Shown: positions 26,750 to 35,211, counted from the first letter of the stretch. The stretch: DNA of 64,000 nucleotides from Escherichia ruysiae (GCF_902498915.1 NZ_CABVLQ010000001.1); one strand, 5' to 3'. The notes: generated by a model not told the origin, from the letters alone. Translations and numbers: made by a program.

Positions 26750-27940
26750 ATGACAACAAATATGGTTTCCCGCAAAGTGGCGTGGCTACGGGTCGTTACG
26801 CTGGCCGTTGCCGCCTTCATCTTCAATACCACCGAATTTGTGCCTGTAGGTTTGCTTTCTGATATTGCGCAAAGCTTTCATATGCAAACCGCACAAGTCG
26901 GTATCATGTTGACCATTTATGCGTGGGTAGTGGCGCTATTGTCACTGCCTTTTATGCTAATGACCAGTCAGGTCGAACGCCGCAAATTGCTGATCTGTCT
27001 GTTTGTGGTGTTTATCGCCAGCCACATACTGTCGTTTTTATCGTGGAGCTTTACCGTTCTGGTAATCAGTCGCATTGGTGTGGCTTTCGCCCATGCTATT
27101 TTCTGGTCGATTACGGCGTCTCTGGCAATCCGTATGGCGCCAGCCGGAAAGCGAGCGCAGGCATTGAGTTTAATTGCCACCGGCACAGCACTGGCGATGG
27201 TATTAGGTTTACCTATCGGGCGCATTGTGGGGCAGTATTTCGGCTGGCGAACAACCTTCTTCGCGATTGGTATCGGGGCGCTTATCACCCTTTTGTGCCT
27301 GATCAAATTACTTCCATTGCTGCCCAGTGAGCACTCTGGTTCGTTAAAAAGTCTTCCGCTGCTGTTTCGTCGCCCGGCATTGATGAGCATTTATTTGCTG
27401 ACGGTAGTCGTGGTCACCGCCCATTACACGGCATACAGCTATATTGAACCTTTTGTGCAAAACGTTGCGGGGTTCAGCGCCAACTTTGCCACAGCATTGC
27501 TGTTGATGCTCGGTGGTGCGGGCATCATTGGTAGCGTCATTTTCGGTAAGCTGGGTAATCAGCACGCATCTGTGCTGGTCAGTGCGGCGATTGCGCTATT
27601 GCTGGTGTGCCTGGCACTACTGTTGCCTTCGGCAAGTAGCGAGATACACCTCGGCGTGCTGAGCATTTTCTGGGGGATCGCGATGATGATCATCGGACTT
27701 GGGATGCAGGTTAAAGTACTGGCGCTGGCACCAGATGCCACCGACGTTGCGATGGCGCTCTTTTCCGGGATATTTAATATTGGCATTGGCGCCGGAGCAC
27801 TGGTGGGCAATCAGGTAAGTCTGCACTGGTCGATGTCGATGATTGGTTATGTGGGGGCAGTTCCGGCACTCGCCGCGTTGATATGGTCAATCATCATATT
27901 CCGCCGCTGGCCTGTGGCACTTGAAGAACAGACGCAATAG
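26750..27940 (+). CDS. sotB: Sugar efflux transporter SotB (YdeA)
   Basis: MFS exporter of arabinose and other sugars, 396 aa as in K-12, with twelve membrane helices. The motif FNTTEFVPVGLL in helix 1 and RIGVAFAHAIFWSITASLAIR in the helix 4 region are typical of the DHA1 sugar efflux group. It is the last gene on this strand before REP sequences and a terminator shared with marC. Confidence 0.94.
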   Translation: MTTNMVSRKVAWLRVVTLAVAAFIFNTTEFVPVGLLSDIAQSFHMQTAQVGIMLTIYAWVVALLSLPFMLMTSQVERRKLLICLFVVFIASHILSFLSWSFTVLVISRIGVAFAHAIFWSITASLAIRMAPAGKRAQALSLIATGTALAMVLGLPIGRIVGQYFGWRTTFFAIGIGALITLLCLIKLLPLLPSEHSGSLKSLPLLFRRPALMSIYLLTVVVVTAHYTAYSYIEPFVQNVAGFSANFATALLLMLGGAGIIGSVIFGKLGNQHASVLVSAAIALLLVCLALLLPSASSEIHLGVLSIFWGIAMMIIGLGMQVKVLALAPDATDVAMALFSGIFNIGIGAGALVGNQVSLHWSMSMIGYVGAVPALAALIWSIIIFRRWPVALEEQTQ

Positions 27941-27992
27941 CTTCCATGCACGAACGAGCCTTTCAGATTATTGACAACGTGCGCTTTGTTTA

Positions 27993-28080
27993 TGCCGGAT
28001 GCGGCGGGAACGCCTTATCCGGCCTACAACTCAATACATTGCAGAGATTACGTAGGCCTGATAAACGTAGCGCATAGGCA
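27993..28080. repeat. REP/BIME pair between sotB and marC
   Basis: A first REP (GCCGGATGCGGC...GCCTTATCCGGCCTAC) is followed about 25 bp later by a degenerate second copy in the opposite sense (GTAGGCCTGATAAACG...GCATAGGC). Such BIMEs lie at 3' ends of genes and protect mRNA or bind gyrase/IHF. Confidence 0.75.
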
Positions 28081-28102
28081 ATGTTGCGTTTGTCATCTGC
28101 TC

Positions 28103-28123
28103 AGACCCATTTGGGTCTTTTTT
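28103..28123 (+). terminator. Terminator after sotB
   Basis: AGACCC pairs with GGGTCT, followed by six T. It abuts the end of the convergent marC gene. Confidence 0.75.
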
Positions 28124-28787
28124 AATGGTAAGTTTTAATAATTTCCAGGATGCCGTTAATAATAAATTGCACGCCCATACAAACCAGCAAGAAGCCCATC
28201 AAGCGGGAGATCGCTTCAATTCCCCCTTTCCCCACCAGCCGCATAATGGCACCAGAGCTACGTAGACTTCCCCACAAAATGACCGCCACCAGGAAAAAGA
28301 TCAGCGGCGGCGCAACCATCAGCACCCAGTCCGCGAAGGTTGAACTCTGACGCACCGTTGACGCCGAGCTAATGATCATCGCAATGGTTCCCGGTCCGGC
28401 GGTACTTGGCATTGCCAGTGGCACAAAAGCAATATTGGCGCTGGGTTCATCTTCCAGCTCTTCCGATTTGCTTTTTGCTTCCGGTGAATCCGTTGCCTTT
28501 TGCTGGGGAAAGAGCATACGGAAACCGATAAATGCAACAATTAACCCCCCAGCAATACGTAGACCGGGAATCGAAATGCCGAACGTATCCATCACCAGTT
28601 GCCCGGCGTAATACGCCACCATCATGATGGCAAATACGTATACCGAGGCCATCAACGACTGGCGGTTACGTTCGGCGCTGTTCATGTTGCCCGCCAGGCC
28701 AAGAAATAACGCGACTGTCGTTAATGGGTTGGCTAACGGCAGCAACACCACCAGCCCCAGACTAATTGCTTTAAACAAATCTAACAT
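28122..28787 (-). CDS. marC: MarC family integral membrane protein
   Basis: 221-aa UPF0056/MarC protein with six predicted membrane helices (for example AISLGLVVLLPLANPLTTVALFLGL and FADWVLMVAPPLIFFLVAVILWG). It is divergent from marRAB. Despite its name, it has no shown role in multidrug resistance; its function is unknown. Confidence 0.94.
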   Translation of the reverse strand: MLDLFKAISLGLVVLLPLANPLTTVALFLGLAGNMNSAERNRQSLMASVYVFAIMMVAYYAGQLVMDTFGISIPGLRIAGGLIVAFIGFRMLFPQQKATDSPEAKSKSEELEDEPSANIAFVPLAMPSTAGPGTIAMIISSASTVRQSSTFADWVLMVAPPLIFFLVAVILWGSLRSSGAIMRLVGKGGIEAISRLMGFLLVCMGVQFIINGILEIIKTYH

Positions 28788-28899
28788 TGGTGGTTGTTAT
28801 CCTGTGTGTCTGAGTCATCAGCGAAAAGTATAAAGGGAAAACAAAGAGAAAGTTTCACTCTTTAACTAATCTTGCATAGCACTGACCAAAACTTGAACC

Positions 28900-28993
28900 G
28901 ATTTAGCAAAACGTGGCATCAGACAATTCATTCATTTGACTTATACTTGCCTGGGCAATATTATCCCCTGCAACTAATTACTTGCCAGGGCAA
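28900..28993 (+). promoter_or_regulatory. marRAB promoter with marbox and two MarR sites
   Basis: The marbox (28900-28920, ending GTGGCATC) is a MarA/SoxS/Rob site. The -35 TTGACT (28936-28941) and -10 TATTAT (28959-28964) are spaced 17 bp. MarR site I, TTGCCTGGGCAA (28947-28958), lies between them and site II, TTGCCAGGGCAA (28982-28993), just before the marR start. All elements known from K-12 are intact. Confidence 0.9.
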
Positions 28994-28998
28994 CCAAT

Positions 28999-29433
28999 GT
29001 GAAAAGTACCAGCGACCTGTTCAATGAAATCATCCCCTTGGGTCGCTTAATCTATATGGTTAATCAGAAGAAAGACCGTCTGCTTAACGATTATCTGTCT
29101 CCGCTGGATATCACTGCGGCACAGTTTAAGGTGCTCTGCTCTATCCGCTGCGCAGCGTGCATTACGCCGGTTGAACTGAAAAAAGTGTTGTCGGTCGACC
29201 TGGGGGCACTGACCCGTATGCTGGATCGCCTGGTCTGTAAAGGCTGGGTGGAACGGTTGCCAAACCCGAATGACAAGCGCGGCGTGCTGGTAAAACTCAC
29301 CGCCAGCGGCGCAGCAATATGTGAACAATGCCATCAATTAGTTGGCCAGGATCTGCATCAAGAATTAACAAAAAACCTGACGGCGGACGAAGTGGCAACG
29401 CTTGAGCATTTGCTTAAGAAAGTCCTGCCGTAA
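28999..29433 (+). CDS. marR: Multiple antibiotic resistance repressor MarR
   Basis: 144-aa winged-helix repressor of marRAB, released by salicylate-like phenols and copper. GTG start 5 bp after site II. The DNA-binding helix region (VELKKVLSVDLGALTRMLDRLVCKGWVERL) and the Cys-rich helix (SIRCAACITPVE) are intact; Cys80 is the known copper-oxidised residue. Relative to K-12 as I recall it, Ser replaces Gly103 and His replaces Tyr137; both are common natural variants described as not impairing repression. Confidence 0.95.
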   Translation: MKSTSDLFNEIIPLGRLIYMVNQKKDRLLNDYLSPLDITAAQFKVLCSIRCAACITPVELKKVLSVDLGALTRMLDRLVCKGWVERLPNPNDKRGVLVKLTASGAAICEQCHQLVGQDLHQELTKNLTADEVATLEHLLKKVLP

Positions 29434-29453
29434 ACAAAAAAAGAGGTATGACG

Positions 29454-29837
29454 ATGTCCAGACGCAACACTGACGCTATTACCATTCATAGCATTTTGGA
29501 CTGGATCGAGGACAACCTGGAATCGCCACTGTCACTGGAGAAAGTGTCAGAGCGTTCGGGTTACTCCAAATGGCACCTGCAACGGATGTTTAAAAAAGAA
29601 ACCGGCCATTCATTAGGTCAATATATCCGCAGCCGTAAGATGACAGAAATCGCGCAAAAGCTGAAAGAAAGCAACGAGCCGATACTCTATCTGGCAGAAC
29701 GTTATGGTTTCGAGTCCCAGCAAACGCTGACCCGAACCTTCAAAAACTACTTTGATGTTCCGCCGCATAAATACCGGATGGCTAATATTCAGGGCGAATC
29801 GCGCTTTTTACATCCATTAAATCATTACAATAGCTAG
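29454..29837 (+). CDS. marA: Multiple antibiotic resistance activator MarA
   Basis: AraC-family monomeric activator of the mar/sox/rob regulon. The ATG at 29454 (MSRRNTDAI) is used, 7 bp after GAGG, giving 127 aa; an ATG two codons earlier is too close to the ribosome-binding site. Two HTH motifs are visible (LEKVSERSGYSKWHLQRMFKK and YLAERYGFESQQTLTRTFKN). Only near the C-terminus (RMANIQGESR) does it differ from the K-12 protein I remember. Confidence 0.96.
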   Translation: MSRRNTDAITIHSILDWIEDNLESPLSLEKVSERSGYSKWHLQRMFKKETGHSLGQYIRSRKMTEIAQKLKESNEPILYLAERYGFESQQTLTRTFKNYFDVPPHKYRMANIQGESRFLHPLNHYNS

Positions 29838-29867
29838 TTGAAACGTGACAACGTCACTGAGGGAATC

Positions 29868-30086
29868 ATGAAACTACTTTTATCCGCAATGATAACCGCG
29901 CTTATTGTCTTTTCTGCGCAAGGCTTTGCGGAACAAACCACGCAGCCGACGGTTATTCCCTGTGGTGATGAAGTGATTGTTCCCCCATCGCAGGAACAAC
30001 CACCATTCGATTTAAATCACATGGGTACAGGCAGTGATAAGTCGGATGCGCTGGGCGTGCCCTATTATAATCAACACGCCATGTAG
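29868..30086 (+). CDS. marB: Periplasmic mar operon protein MarB
   Basis: 72 aa, ATG at 29868 after GAGGGAATC. A signal peptide (MKLLLSAMITALIVFSAQGFA-EQ) indicates export, in keeping with evidence that MarB acts from the periplasm to lower marRAB expression. The C-terminal part (PPFDLNHMGTGSDKSDALG) is as in K-12, while residues ~20-45 differ in many positions. Confidence 0.9.
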   Translation: MKLLLSAMITALIVFSAQGFAEQTTQPTVIPCGDEVIVPPSQEQPPFDLNHMGTGSDKSDALGVPYYNQHAM

Positions 30087-30095
30087 TTAATTCTG

Positions 30096-30120
30096 GCCCC
30101 GACATATCGGGGCTTATTAA
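30096..30120. terminator. Terminator between convergent marB and eamA
   Basis: GCCCCGA pairs with TCGGGGC around CATA, with TTATTAA on the + side; it serves marRAB and possibly eamA. Confidence 0.7.
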
Positions 30121-31016
30121 CTTCTCACCTTCACCGCTTTACGCCACCGCAAACCAAACACATTGATATACAGCCCGCCCATTATCAGCACCGCACCGAA
30201 AAATTGCAGACCCGTTAATCGTTCATCTAACAATAACGCCGCACTTGCCAGACCGACTACCGGGACAAGTAACGATAACGGTGCCACGCGCCAGGTTTCA
30301 TAACGCCCAAGCAGCGTACCCCAGAGCCCATAGCCGACAATCGTCGCCACAAACGCCAGATACATCAGAGACAAAATGGTGGTCACGTCGATAGTGACCA
30401 GGCTGTGAATCATTGTTGCGGAACCATCGAGAATGAGCGAGGCGACAAAGAACGGGAGAATCGGGATCAATGCGCTCCACACTACCAGCGACATCACTGC
30501 CGGGCGCGATGAGTGCGACATGATCTTTTTATTGAAGATGTTGCCACACGCCCAGCTAAATGCTGCCGCCAGGGTCAGCATAAAACCGAGCATCGCCACA
30601 TGCTGACCGTTCAGGCTACCTTCAATCAACACCAGCACGCCAAATATCGCTAAGGCGATCCCCGCAAGTTGCTTGCCATGTAGTCGTTCACCGAAAGTAA
30701 ACGCGCCGAGGACAATCGTAAAAAACGCCTGTGCCTGTAAAACCAGCGAGGCCAGACCTGCTGGCATACCGAAGTTAATGGCGCAGAAGAGAAAGGCAAA
30801 CTGCGCAAAACTGATGGTTAAACCATACCCCAGCAGCAAATTCAGCGGTACTTTCGGTCGTGCGATAAAAAAGATTGCCGGGAAGGCCACCAGCATAAAG
30901 CGCAAACCGGCCAACATCAGCGGTGGCATATTATGAAGCCCCACTTTGATGACCACAAAATTAAGCCCCCACACAACCACTACCAGTAGCGCCAACAACC
31001 CATCTTTTCGCGACAT
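30117..31016 (-). CDS. eamA: Cysteine/O-acetylserine exporter EamA
   Basis: Drug/metabolite transporter (EamA domain) of 299 aa with ten membrane helices in two repeats (LLALLVVVVWGLNFVVIKVG and AFSWACGNIFNKKIM). In E. coli it exports cysteine pathway metabolites. Convergent with marB and divergent from ydeE. Confidence 0.93.
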   Translation of the reverse strand: MSRKDGLLALLVVVVWGLNFVVIKVGLHNMPPLMLAGLRFMLVAFPAIFFIARPKVPLNLLLGYGLTISFAQFAFLFCAINFGMPAGLASLVLQAQAFFTIVLGAFTFGERLHGKQLAGIALAIFGVLVLIEGSLNGQHVAMLGFMLTLAAAFSWACGNIFNKKIMSHSSRPAVMSLVVWSALIPILPFFVASLILDGSATMIHSLVTIDVTTILSLMYLAFVATIVGYGLWGTLLGRYETWRVAPLSLLVPVVGLASAALLLDERLTGLQFFGAVLIMGGLYINVFGLRWRKAVKVRS

Positions 31017-31211
31017 TCTACCGCCCCTGAATTTTCATCTTTTGTAAGCAATCAACTTAGCGGAATTTACTTTTTTTTAACAGTTGATTCGTTAGTCACC
31101 GTTTACGACGGCATTAATGCGCAAATAAGTCGCTATACTTCGGATTTTTGCCATGCTATTTCTTTACATCTCTAAAACAAAACATAACGAAACGCACTGC
31201 CGGACAGCCAA

Positions 31212-32399
31212 ATGAACTTATCTCTGCGACGCTCTACCAGCGCCCTTCTTGCCTCGTCGTTGTTATTAACCATCGGACGCGGCGCTACGCTGCCGTTTAT
31301 GACTATTTATTTGAGTCGCCAGTACGGTCTGGGTGTCGATCTGATTGGTTATGCGATGACAATTGCGCTCACTATCGGCGTCGTTTTCAGCCTCGGATTT
31401 GGCATTCTGGCGGATAAGTTCGACAAGAAACGTTATATGTTACTGGCAATTACCGCCTTCGCCAGCGGCTTTATCGCCATTCCCCTGGTGGACAACGTGA
31501 CGCTGGTGGTGCTGTTCTTCGCGCTCATCAACTGCGCATATTCCGTTTTTGCTACCGTGTTGAAGGCCTGGTTTGCCGATAATCTTTCCTCCGCCAGTAA
31601 AACGAAGATCTTCTCGATCAACTACACCATGCTTAACATTGGCTGGACCATCGGCCCACCGCTCGGCACGCTGTTGGTGATGCAAAGTATCAATCTGCCC
31701 TTTTGGCTGGCAGCCATCTGTTCTGCGTTTCCTGTGCTTTTCATTCAAATTTGGGTGAAACGCAGCGAGAAAATCATCGCCACAGAGACAGGAAGCGTCT
31801 GGTCTCCAAAGGTTTTGTTACAGGATAAAGCTCTGCTGTGGTTCACCTGCTCAGCCTTTCTGGCCTCTTTCGTGAGCGGAGCGTTTGCCTCGTGCATTTC
31901 ACAATACGTGATGGTGATTGCTGATGGTGATTTTGCCGAAAAGGTGGTCGCGGTTGTTCTTCCGGTTAATGCTGCGATGGTAGTTACGTTGCAATATTCC
32001 GTGGGCCGGCGCATTAATCCGACCAATATCCGCGCGCTAATGACGGTCGGCACTCTCTGCTTTGTCATCGGTCTGGTCGGGTTTATCTTTTCGGGCAACA
32101 GCCTGCTACTTTGGGGAATTTCAGCCGCCGTGTTTACTCTTGGCGAAATCATTTATGCCCCTGGTGAATATATGTTGATTGACCATATTGCACCGCCAGG
32201 GATGAAAGCCAGCTATTTTTCCGCCCAGTCTTTAGGCTGGCTTGGTGCAGCGATTAACCCATTAGTGAGTGGCGTCGTGCTCACCCGCCTGCCGCCGTCC
32301 TCGCTGTTTGTCATCTTAGCGTTGGCGATCATTGCTGCATGGGTGCTGATGTTAAAAGGCATTCACGCAAGACCCTGGGGGCAGCCGGTTCTTTGTTGA
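31212..32399 (+). CDS. ydeE: MFS dipeptide/solute exporter YdeE
   Basis: 395 aa, twelve membrane helices, MFS signature GILADKFDKKRYML in the 2-3 loop. In E. coli YdeE has been linked to export of dipeptides. ATG at 31212 with weak Shine-Dalgarno (GGACAG). In K-12 mgtS follows; here two extra genes are inserted between. Confidence 0.93.
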   Translation: MNLSLRRSTSALLASSLLLTIGRGATLPFMTIYLSRQYGLGVDLIGYAMTIALTIGVVFSLGFGILADKFDKKRYMLLAITAFASGFIAIPLVDNVTLVVLFFALINCAYSVFATVLKAWFADNLSSASKTKIFSINYTMLNIGWTIGPPLGTLLVMQSINLPFWLAAICSAFPVLFIQIWVKRSEKIIATETGSVWSPKVLLQDKALLWFTCSAFLASFVSGAFASCISQYVMVIADGDFAEKVVAVVLPVNAAMVVTLQYSVGRRINPTNIRALMTVGTLCFVIGLVGFIFSGNSLLLWGISAAVFTLGEIIYAPGEYMLIDHIAPPGMKASYFSAQSLGWLGAAINPLVSGVVLTRLPPSSLFVILALAIIAAWVLMLKGIHARPWGQPVLC

Positions 32400-32434
32400 C
32401 TCTCTGCCGTGCCTTAACGGCACGGCTTGACTCA

Positions 32435-32833
32435 TTATTTTCCTGTTGCAAAGGCGTAGCCTTCATCTTCCCAGCCGGTTACCCCGCCGATCATGATTTT
32501 AACTGGCCTTCCTAACCGAGCCAGTTTGAGTGCCGCGCGGTCTGCGCCGTTACAATGTGGCCCCGCGCAATACACCACAAACAGAGTATCTTCCGGCCAT
32601 TGAGCCATTCTCTCTTCGGTCATTTGCTTATGGGGCAGATGAATTGCGCCTGGGATATGCCGATGAGCGAAATCCTCTTCACGTCCGACCACATGCAGCA
32701 AAACGAAATCATCGCCAATGTAGGCCAGCGAGTCATGAACATCGGCGCAATCCGTTTCAACACTCAAACGCATGAGAAAATGCGCTTCGGCAACGTCCGG
32801 TTTCGCTGCGGTAAATTCAGTGACATAACGCAT
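32435..32833 (-). CDS. Single-domain rhodanese-like protein
   Basis: 132 aa. The rhodanese fold is supported by HIPGAIHLPHKQM and the active-site loop VVYCAGPHCNGADRAA, where the Cys in YCAG is the expected persulfide-forming residue; IGGVTGWEDEGY is the usual C-terminal motif. No signal peptide, so cytosolic. It is divergent from the FtrA-like regulator 73 bp away, which may control it. Absent from K-12 at this place. Substrate unknown. Confidence 0.85.
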   Translation of the reverse strand: MRYVTEFTAAKPDVAEAHFLMRLSVETDCADVHDSLAYIGDDFVLLHVVGREEDFAHRHIPGAIHLPHKQMTEERMAQWPEDTLFVVYCAGPHCNGADRAALKLARLGRPVKIMIGGVTGWEDEGYAFATGK

Positions 32834-32906
32834 ATTGCTTTTTCCTTTTGGGTTGTTGTGTTAACAATAATGTAACCAATCAACCTTTCACTGACTGCCT
32901 CACGAT

Positions 32907-33899
32907 ATGCCAGAAAAGAGTAAAATGATGCCAACATTGCAGCGCCCGCTGGTTGTTGTATTGGCTTATGACGGACTATGCACTTTCGAATTTGGTGTAG
33001 CCGTTGAAATCTTCGGCCTGCCGCGACCGGAACTGGGCGATAACTGGTATCGGTTTGCTGTTGCTGCGGTAGAACCCGGTGCGCTGCAAGCTACTGGCGG
33101 GATCCACGTAGTTGCGGATGGCGGGCTGGAGCTACTGACTGAAGCCGATATGATTATTATTCCAGGCTGGCGCGGTATAGATGCAACAGTACCAGAAATG
33201 CTATGCCAGGCGTTGCGCGAAGCACATCAACGCGGTACTCGCCTGGTTTCGATATGCTCGGGCGTATTTGTCCTTGCCGCCGCTGGCCGTCTTCACCAGC
33301 GAAAAGCGACCACCCACTGGCGTTACACTGAACAACTCCAGCATCGTTACCCTTCAATTCACGTAAGTGACAATGTGTTATATCAGGATGAAGGACAAGT
33401 GATGACCTCCGCTGGAAGCGCAGCAGGGATCGATCTGTGCTTACATATCGTGCGCAAAGATTATGGTCACGAAATTGCTAATAATGTCGCCCGGCGGCTG
33501 GTCATTCAGCCGCATCGCCACGGTGAGCAACCACAAAACCTGACACGCCCGATGGCTGCGCCGCGTGAAAGCCATACGTTAGGCGCATTATTCGACTTTT
33601 TACAGCAAAATCTGGCACAAACGCATACCGTTGCCTCTCTCGCCGGACGAGTGAATATGAGTCAACGTACTTTTTTAAGACGCTTTGTCGCCTTAACGGG
33701 TATGACACCCGCCCGCTGGCTTCTCAATGAGCGATTAATACGAGTGGAAGATTATCTGCAAAATTCGTCGTTTAGCATCGATAAAATTGCAGATCTGACG
33801 GGGTTTGGTAATTCATCTTTACTGCGTCATCATTTTCACCAGCGTTTTTTATTATCCCCTTCACAATATCGGAAAAACAGCCGTTCCTCATCACATTAA
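32907..33899 (+). CDS. ftrA: FtrA/GlxA-type regulator: DJ-1/PfpI domain plus AraC HTH
   Basis: 330 aa. The N-terminal ~190 residues form a DJ-1/PfpI (GATase1-like) domain with the nucleophile-elbow sequence VSICSGVFVLAAAG, keeping the Cys. The C-terminal ~100 residues form an AraC double HTH (VASLAGRVNMSQRTFLRRF and KIADLTGFGNSSLLRHHF). This matches regulators named FtrA/GlxA. The likely target is the adjacent divergent rhodanese gene. An internal ATG 6 codons in (MMPTLQ) is an alternative start. Confidence 0.82.
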   Translation: MPEKSKMMPTLQRPLVVVLAYDGLCTFEFGVAVEIFGLPRPELGDNWYRFAVAAVEPGALQATGGIHVVADGGLELLTEADMIIIPGWRGIDATVPEMLCQALREAHQRGTRLVSICSGVFVLAAAGRLHQRKATTHWRYTEQLQHRYPSIHVSDNVLYQDEGQVMTSAGSAAGIDLCLHIVRKDYGHEIANNVARRLVIQPHRHGEQPQNLTRPMAAPRESHTLGALFDFLQQNLAQTHTVASLAGRVNMSQRTFLRRFVALTGMTPARWLLNERLIRVEDYLQNSSFSIDKIADLTGFGNSSLLRHHFHQRFLLSPSQYRKNSRSSSH

Positions 33900-34006
33900 C
33901 CCTCTAATTCAGCCTTCGTTTAGGTTACCTCTGCTAATATCTTTCTCATTGAGATGAAAATTAAGGTAAGAGAGGAAACACACCACACCATAAACGGAGG
34001 CAAATA

Positions 34007-34102
34007 ATGCTGGGTAATATGAATGTTTTTATAGCTGTACTGGGAATAATTTTATTTTCTGGCTTTCTGGCCGCGTATTTCAGCCACAAATGGGATGACT
34101 AA
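34007..34102 (+). CDS. mgtS: 31-aa inner-membrane protein MgtS (YneM)
   Basis: A single hydrophobic helix (VFIAVLGIILFSGFLAAYF) with a short polar C-tail (SHKWDD). GGAGG lies 6 bp upstream of the ATG. It matches the known MgtS of E. coli, which is induced in low Mg2+ and stabilises the magnesium importer MgtA (and acts on PitA). A -10-like TAATAT lies at 33935-33940. Its stop overlaps the next small reading frame. Confidence 0.93.
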   Translation: MLGNMNVFIAVLGIILFSGFLAAYFSHKWDD

Positions 34103-34194
34103 TGAACGGAGATAATCCCTCACCTAACCGGCCCCTTGTTACAATTGTGTACAAGGGGCCTGATTTTTCTGACGGCGAAAAAAACCGCCAGTAA
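34102..34194 (+). CDS. mgtT: 30-aa small protein, probable MgtT
   Basis: ATG overlaps the mgtS stop (TAATG), the classic sign of translational coupling. The product is 30 aa, polar, with no membrane helix (begins MNGDNPSPNRP, ends GEKNRQ). A small protein MgtT has been reported downstream of mgtS in E. coli; I assign it from position, not from recalled sequence. The frame runs through a strong hairpin (34129-34160) and over the 3' end of the antisense sRNA MgrR. Confidence 0.6.
   Translation: MNGDNPSPNRPLVTIVYKGPDFSDGEKNRQ
34129..34167 (+). terminator. Terminator-like hairpin of the mgtS transcript, inside the mgtT frame
   Basis: GGCCCCTTGT pairs with ACAAGGGGCC around ~11 bases, followed by TGATTTTT. 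It would end mgtS transcripts within the downstream coding frame. Confidence 0.75.
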
Positions 34195-34275
34195 ACCGGC
34201 GGTGAATGCTTGCATGGATAGATTTGTGTTTTTACTTTTGCGCTAACAGGCTTTTCTGTGCACTGGTAACGGATC
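34178..34275 (-). ncRNA. mgrR: PhoPQ-regulated Hfq-binding sRNA MgrR
   Basis: About 98 nt on the minus strand. The 5' end GATCCGTTACCAGTGC, the middle CCTGTTAGCG and AAATCTATCCATGC, and a 3' terminator (ACCGCCGG/CTGGCGGT then seven T) fit the E. coli MgrR I know, with a few substitutions in the 5' third. A -10-like TACTGT lies at 34282-34287. MgrR targets eptB and ygdQ mRNAs, altering LPS modification under low Mg2+. Its terminator end is antisense to the small frame on the other strand. Confidence 0.88.
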
Positions 34276-34310
34276 ATTGACACAGTAGCATTATTTTTCT
34301 CAATGAATGT

Positions 34311-34327
34311 TAAACGGTGCTTAAACT
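34311..34327 (-). promoter_or_regulatory. PhoP box upstream of mgrR
   Basis: On the minus strand AGTTTA-AGCAC-CGTTTA matches the (T/G)GTTTA-N5-(T/G)GTTTA PhoP box in all but the first base of each repeat. It is centred about 44 bp before the mgrR start and overlaps the last codons of dgcZ. Confidence 0.75.
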
Positions 34328-35211
34328 CGGGTAATCACGTTTTGTTCGTCAATAAACATGCAGCGATTTCTTCCAGTTTGCTTACCCTCATACATTGCCC
34401 GGTCTGCTCTTCCGATGACCACATCCAGCGGTTCTTCAGGAAATGCGCGGCTCACACCTGCGGTCACGGTTATGTTGATATGCCCTTCAGAATATGCGAT
34501 TGCATGGGTATCGACTCGCTGGCAAATACGTACTCCGGCACGACATGCATCTTCATCATTAGCAGCTTTGACAATGATGATAAATTCTTCGCCACCATAG
34601 CGATAAACCGTTTCGTAATCACGCGTCCAGGCAGATAAGTAAGTTGCCAGGGTTCGTAATACCACATCACCGATTAAATGCCCGTAGGTATCATTAACCA
34701 ATTTAAATCGGTCTATATCCAGCAGCATTAAATAGAGATTCAGTGGCTCAGCATTACGTAATTGATGATCAAAGGATTCATCAAGAACCCGACGACCAGG
34801 TAATCCAGTCAGAACATCCATATTGCTACGAATTGTCAGCAAATAAATTTTGTAATCTGTTAATGCTGCCGTAAAAGAAAGTAACCCTTCCTGAAATTCG
34901 TCAAAATGAGCGTCCTGCCAGCGATTTTCGACAATTGCCAACATTAATTCCCGACCACAGTTATGCATATGTTGATGGGCAGAATCCATTAGCCGAACGT
35001 AAGGTAATTCATCGTTATCGAGTGGCCCCAGATGATCAATCCAGCGACCAAACTGGCACAGTCCATAAGAATGGTTATCCGTAATTTCTGGCTTACTGGC
35101 ATCTCTCGCGACCACGCTGTGAAACATACTCACCAGCCACTGATAATGGGCATCGATAGCCTTATTGAGATTTAGCAAGATGGCATCGATTTCCGTTGTC
35201 TTCTTGATCAT
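34321..35211 (-). CDS. dgcZ: Diguanylate cyclase DgcZ (YdeH)
   Basis: Makes c-di-GMP and promotes poly-GlcNAc biofilm. The start MIKKTTEID at 35211 gives 296 aa. The N-terminal CZB zinc-binding domain (~1-120) has His in FHSVVA, Cys in YGLCQFGRW, and His in SAHQHMHNCG; zinc inhibits the enzyme. The GGDEF domain (~125-296) carries LDIDRFKLVNDTYGH and the active motif GGEEF in YRYGGEEFIII. Intact. Confidence 0.96.
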   Translation of the reverse strand: MIKKTTEIDAILLNLNKAIDAHYQWLVSMFHSVVARDASKPEITDNHSYGLCQFGRWIDHLGPLDNDELPYVRLMDSAHQHMHNCGRELMLAIVENRWQDAHFDEFQEGLLSFTAALTDYKIYLLTIRSNMDVLTGLPGRRVLDESFDHQLRNAEPLNLYLMLLDIDRFKLVNDTYGHLIGDVVLRTLATYLSAWTRDYETVYRYGGEEFIIIVKAANDEDACRAGVRICQRVDTHAIAYSEGHINITVTAGVSRAFPEEPLDVVIGRADRAMYEGKQTGRNRCMFIDEQNVITRV

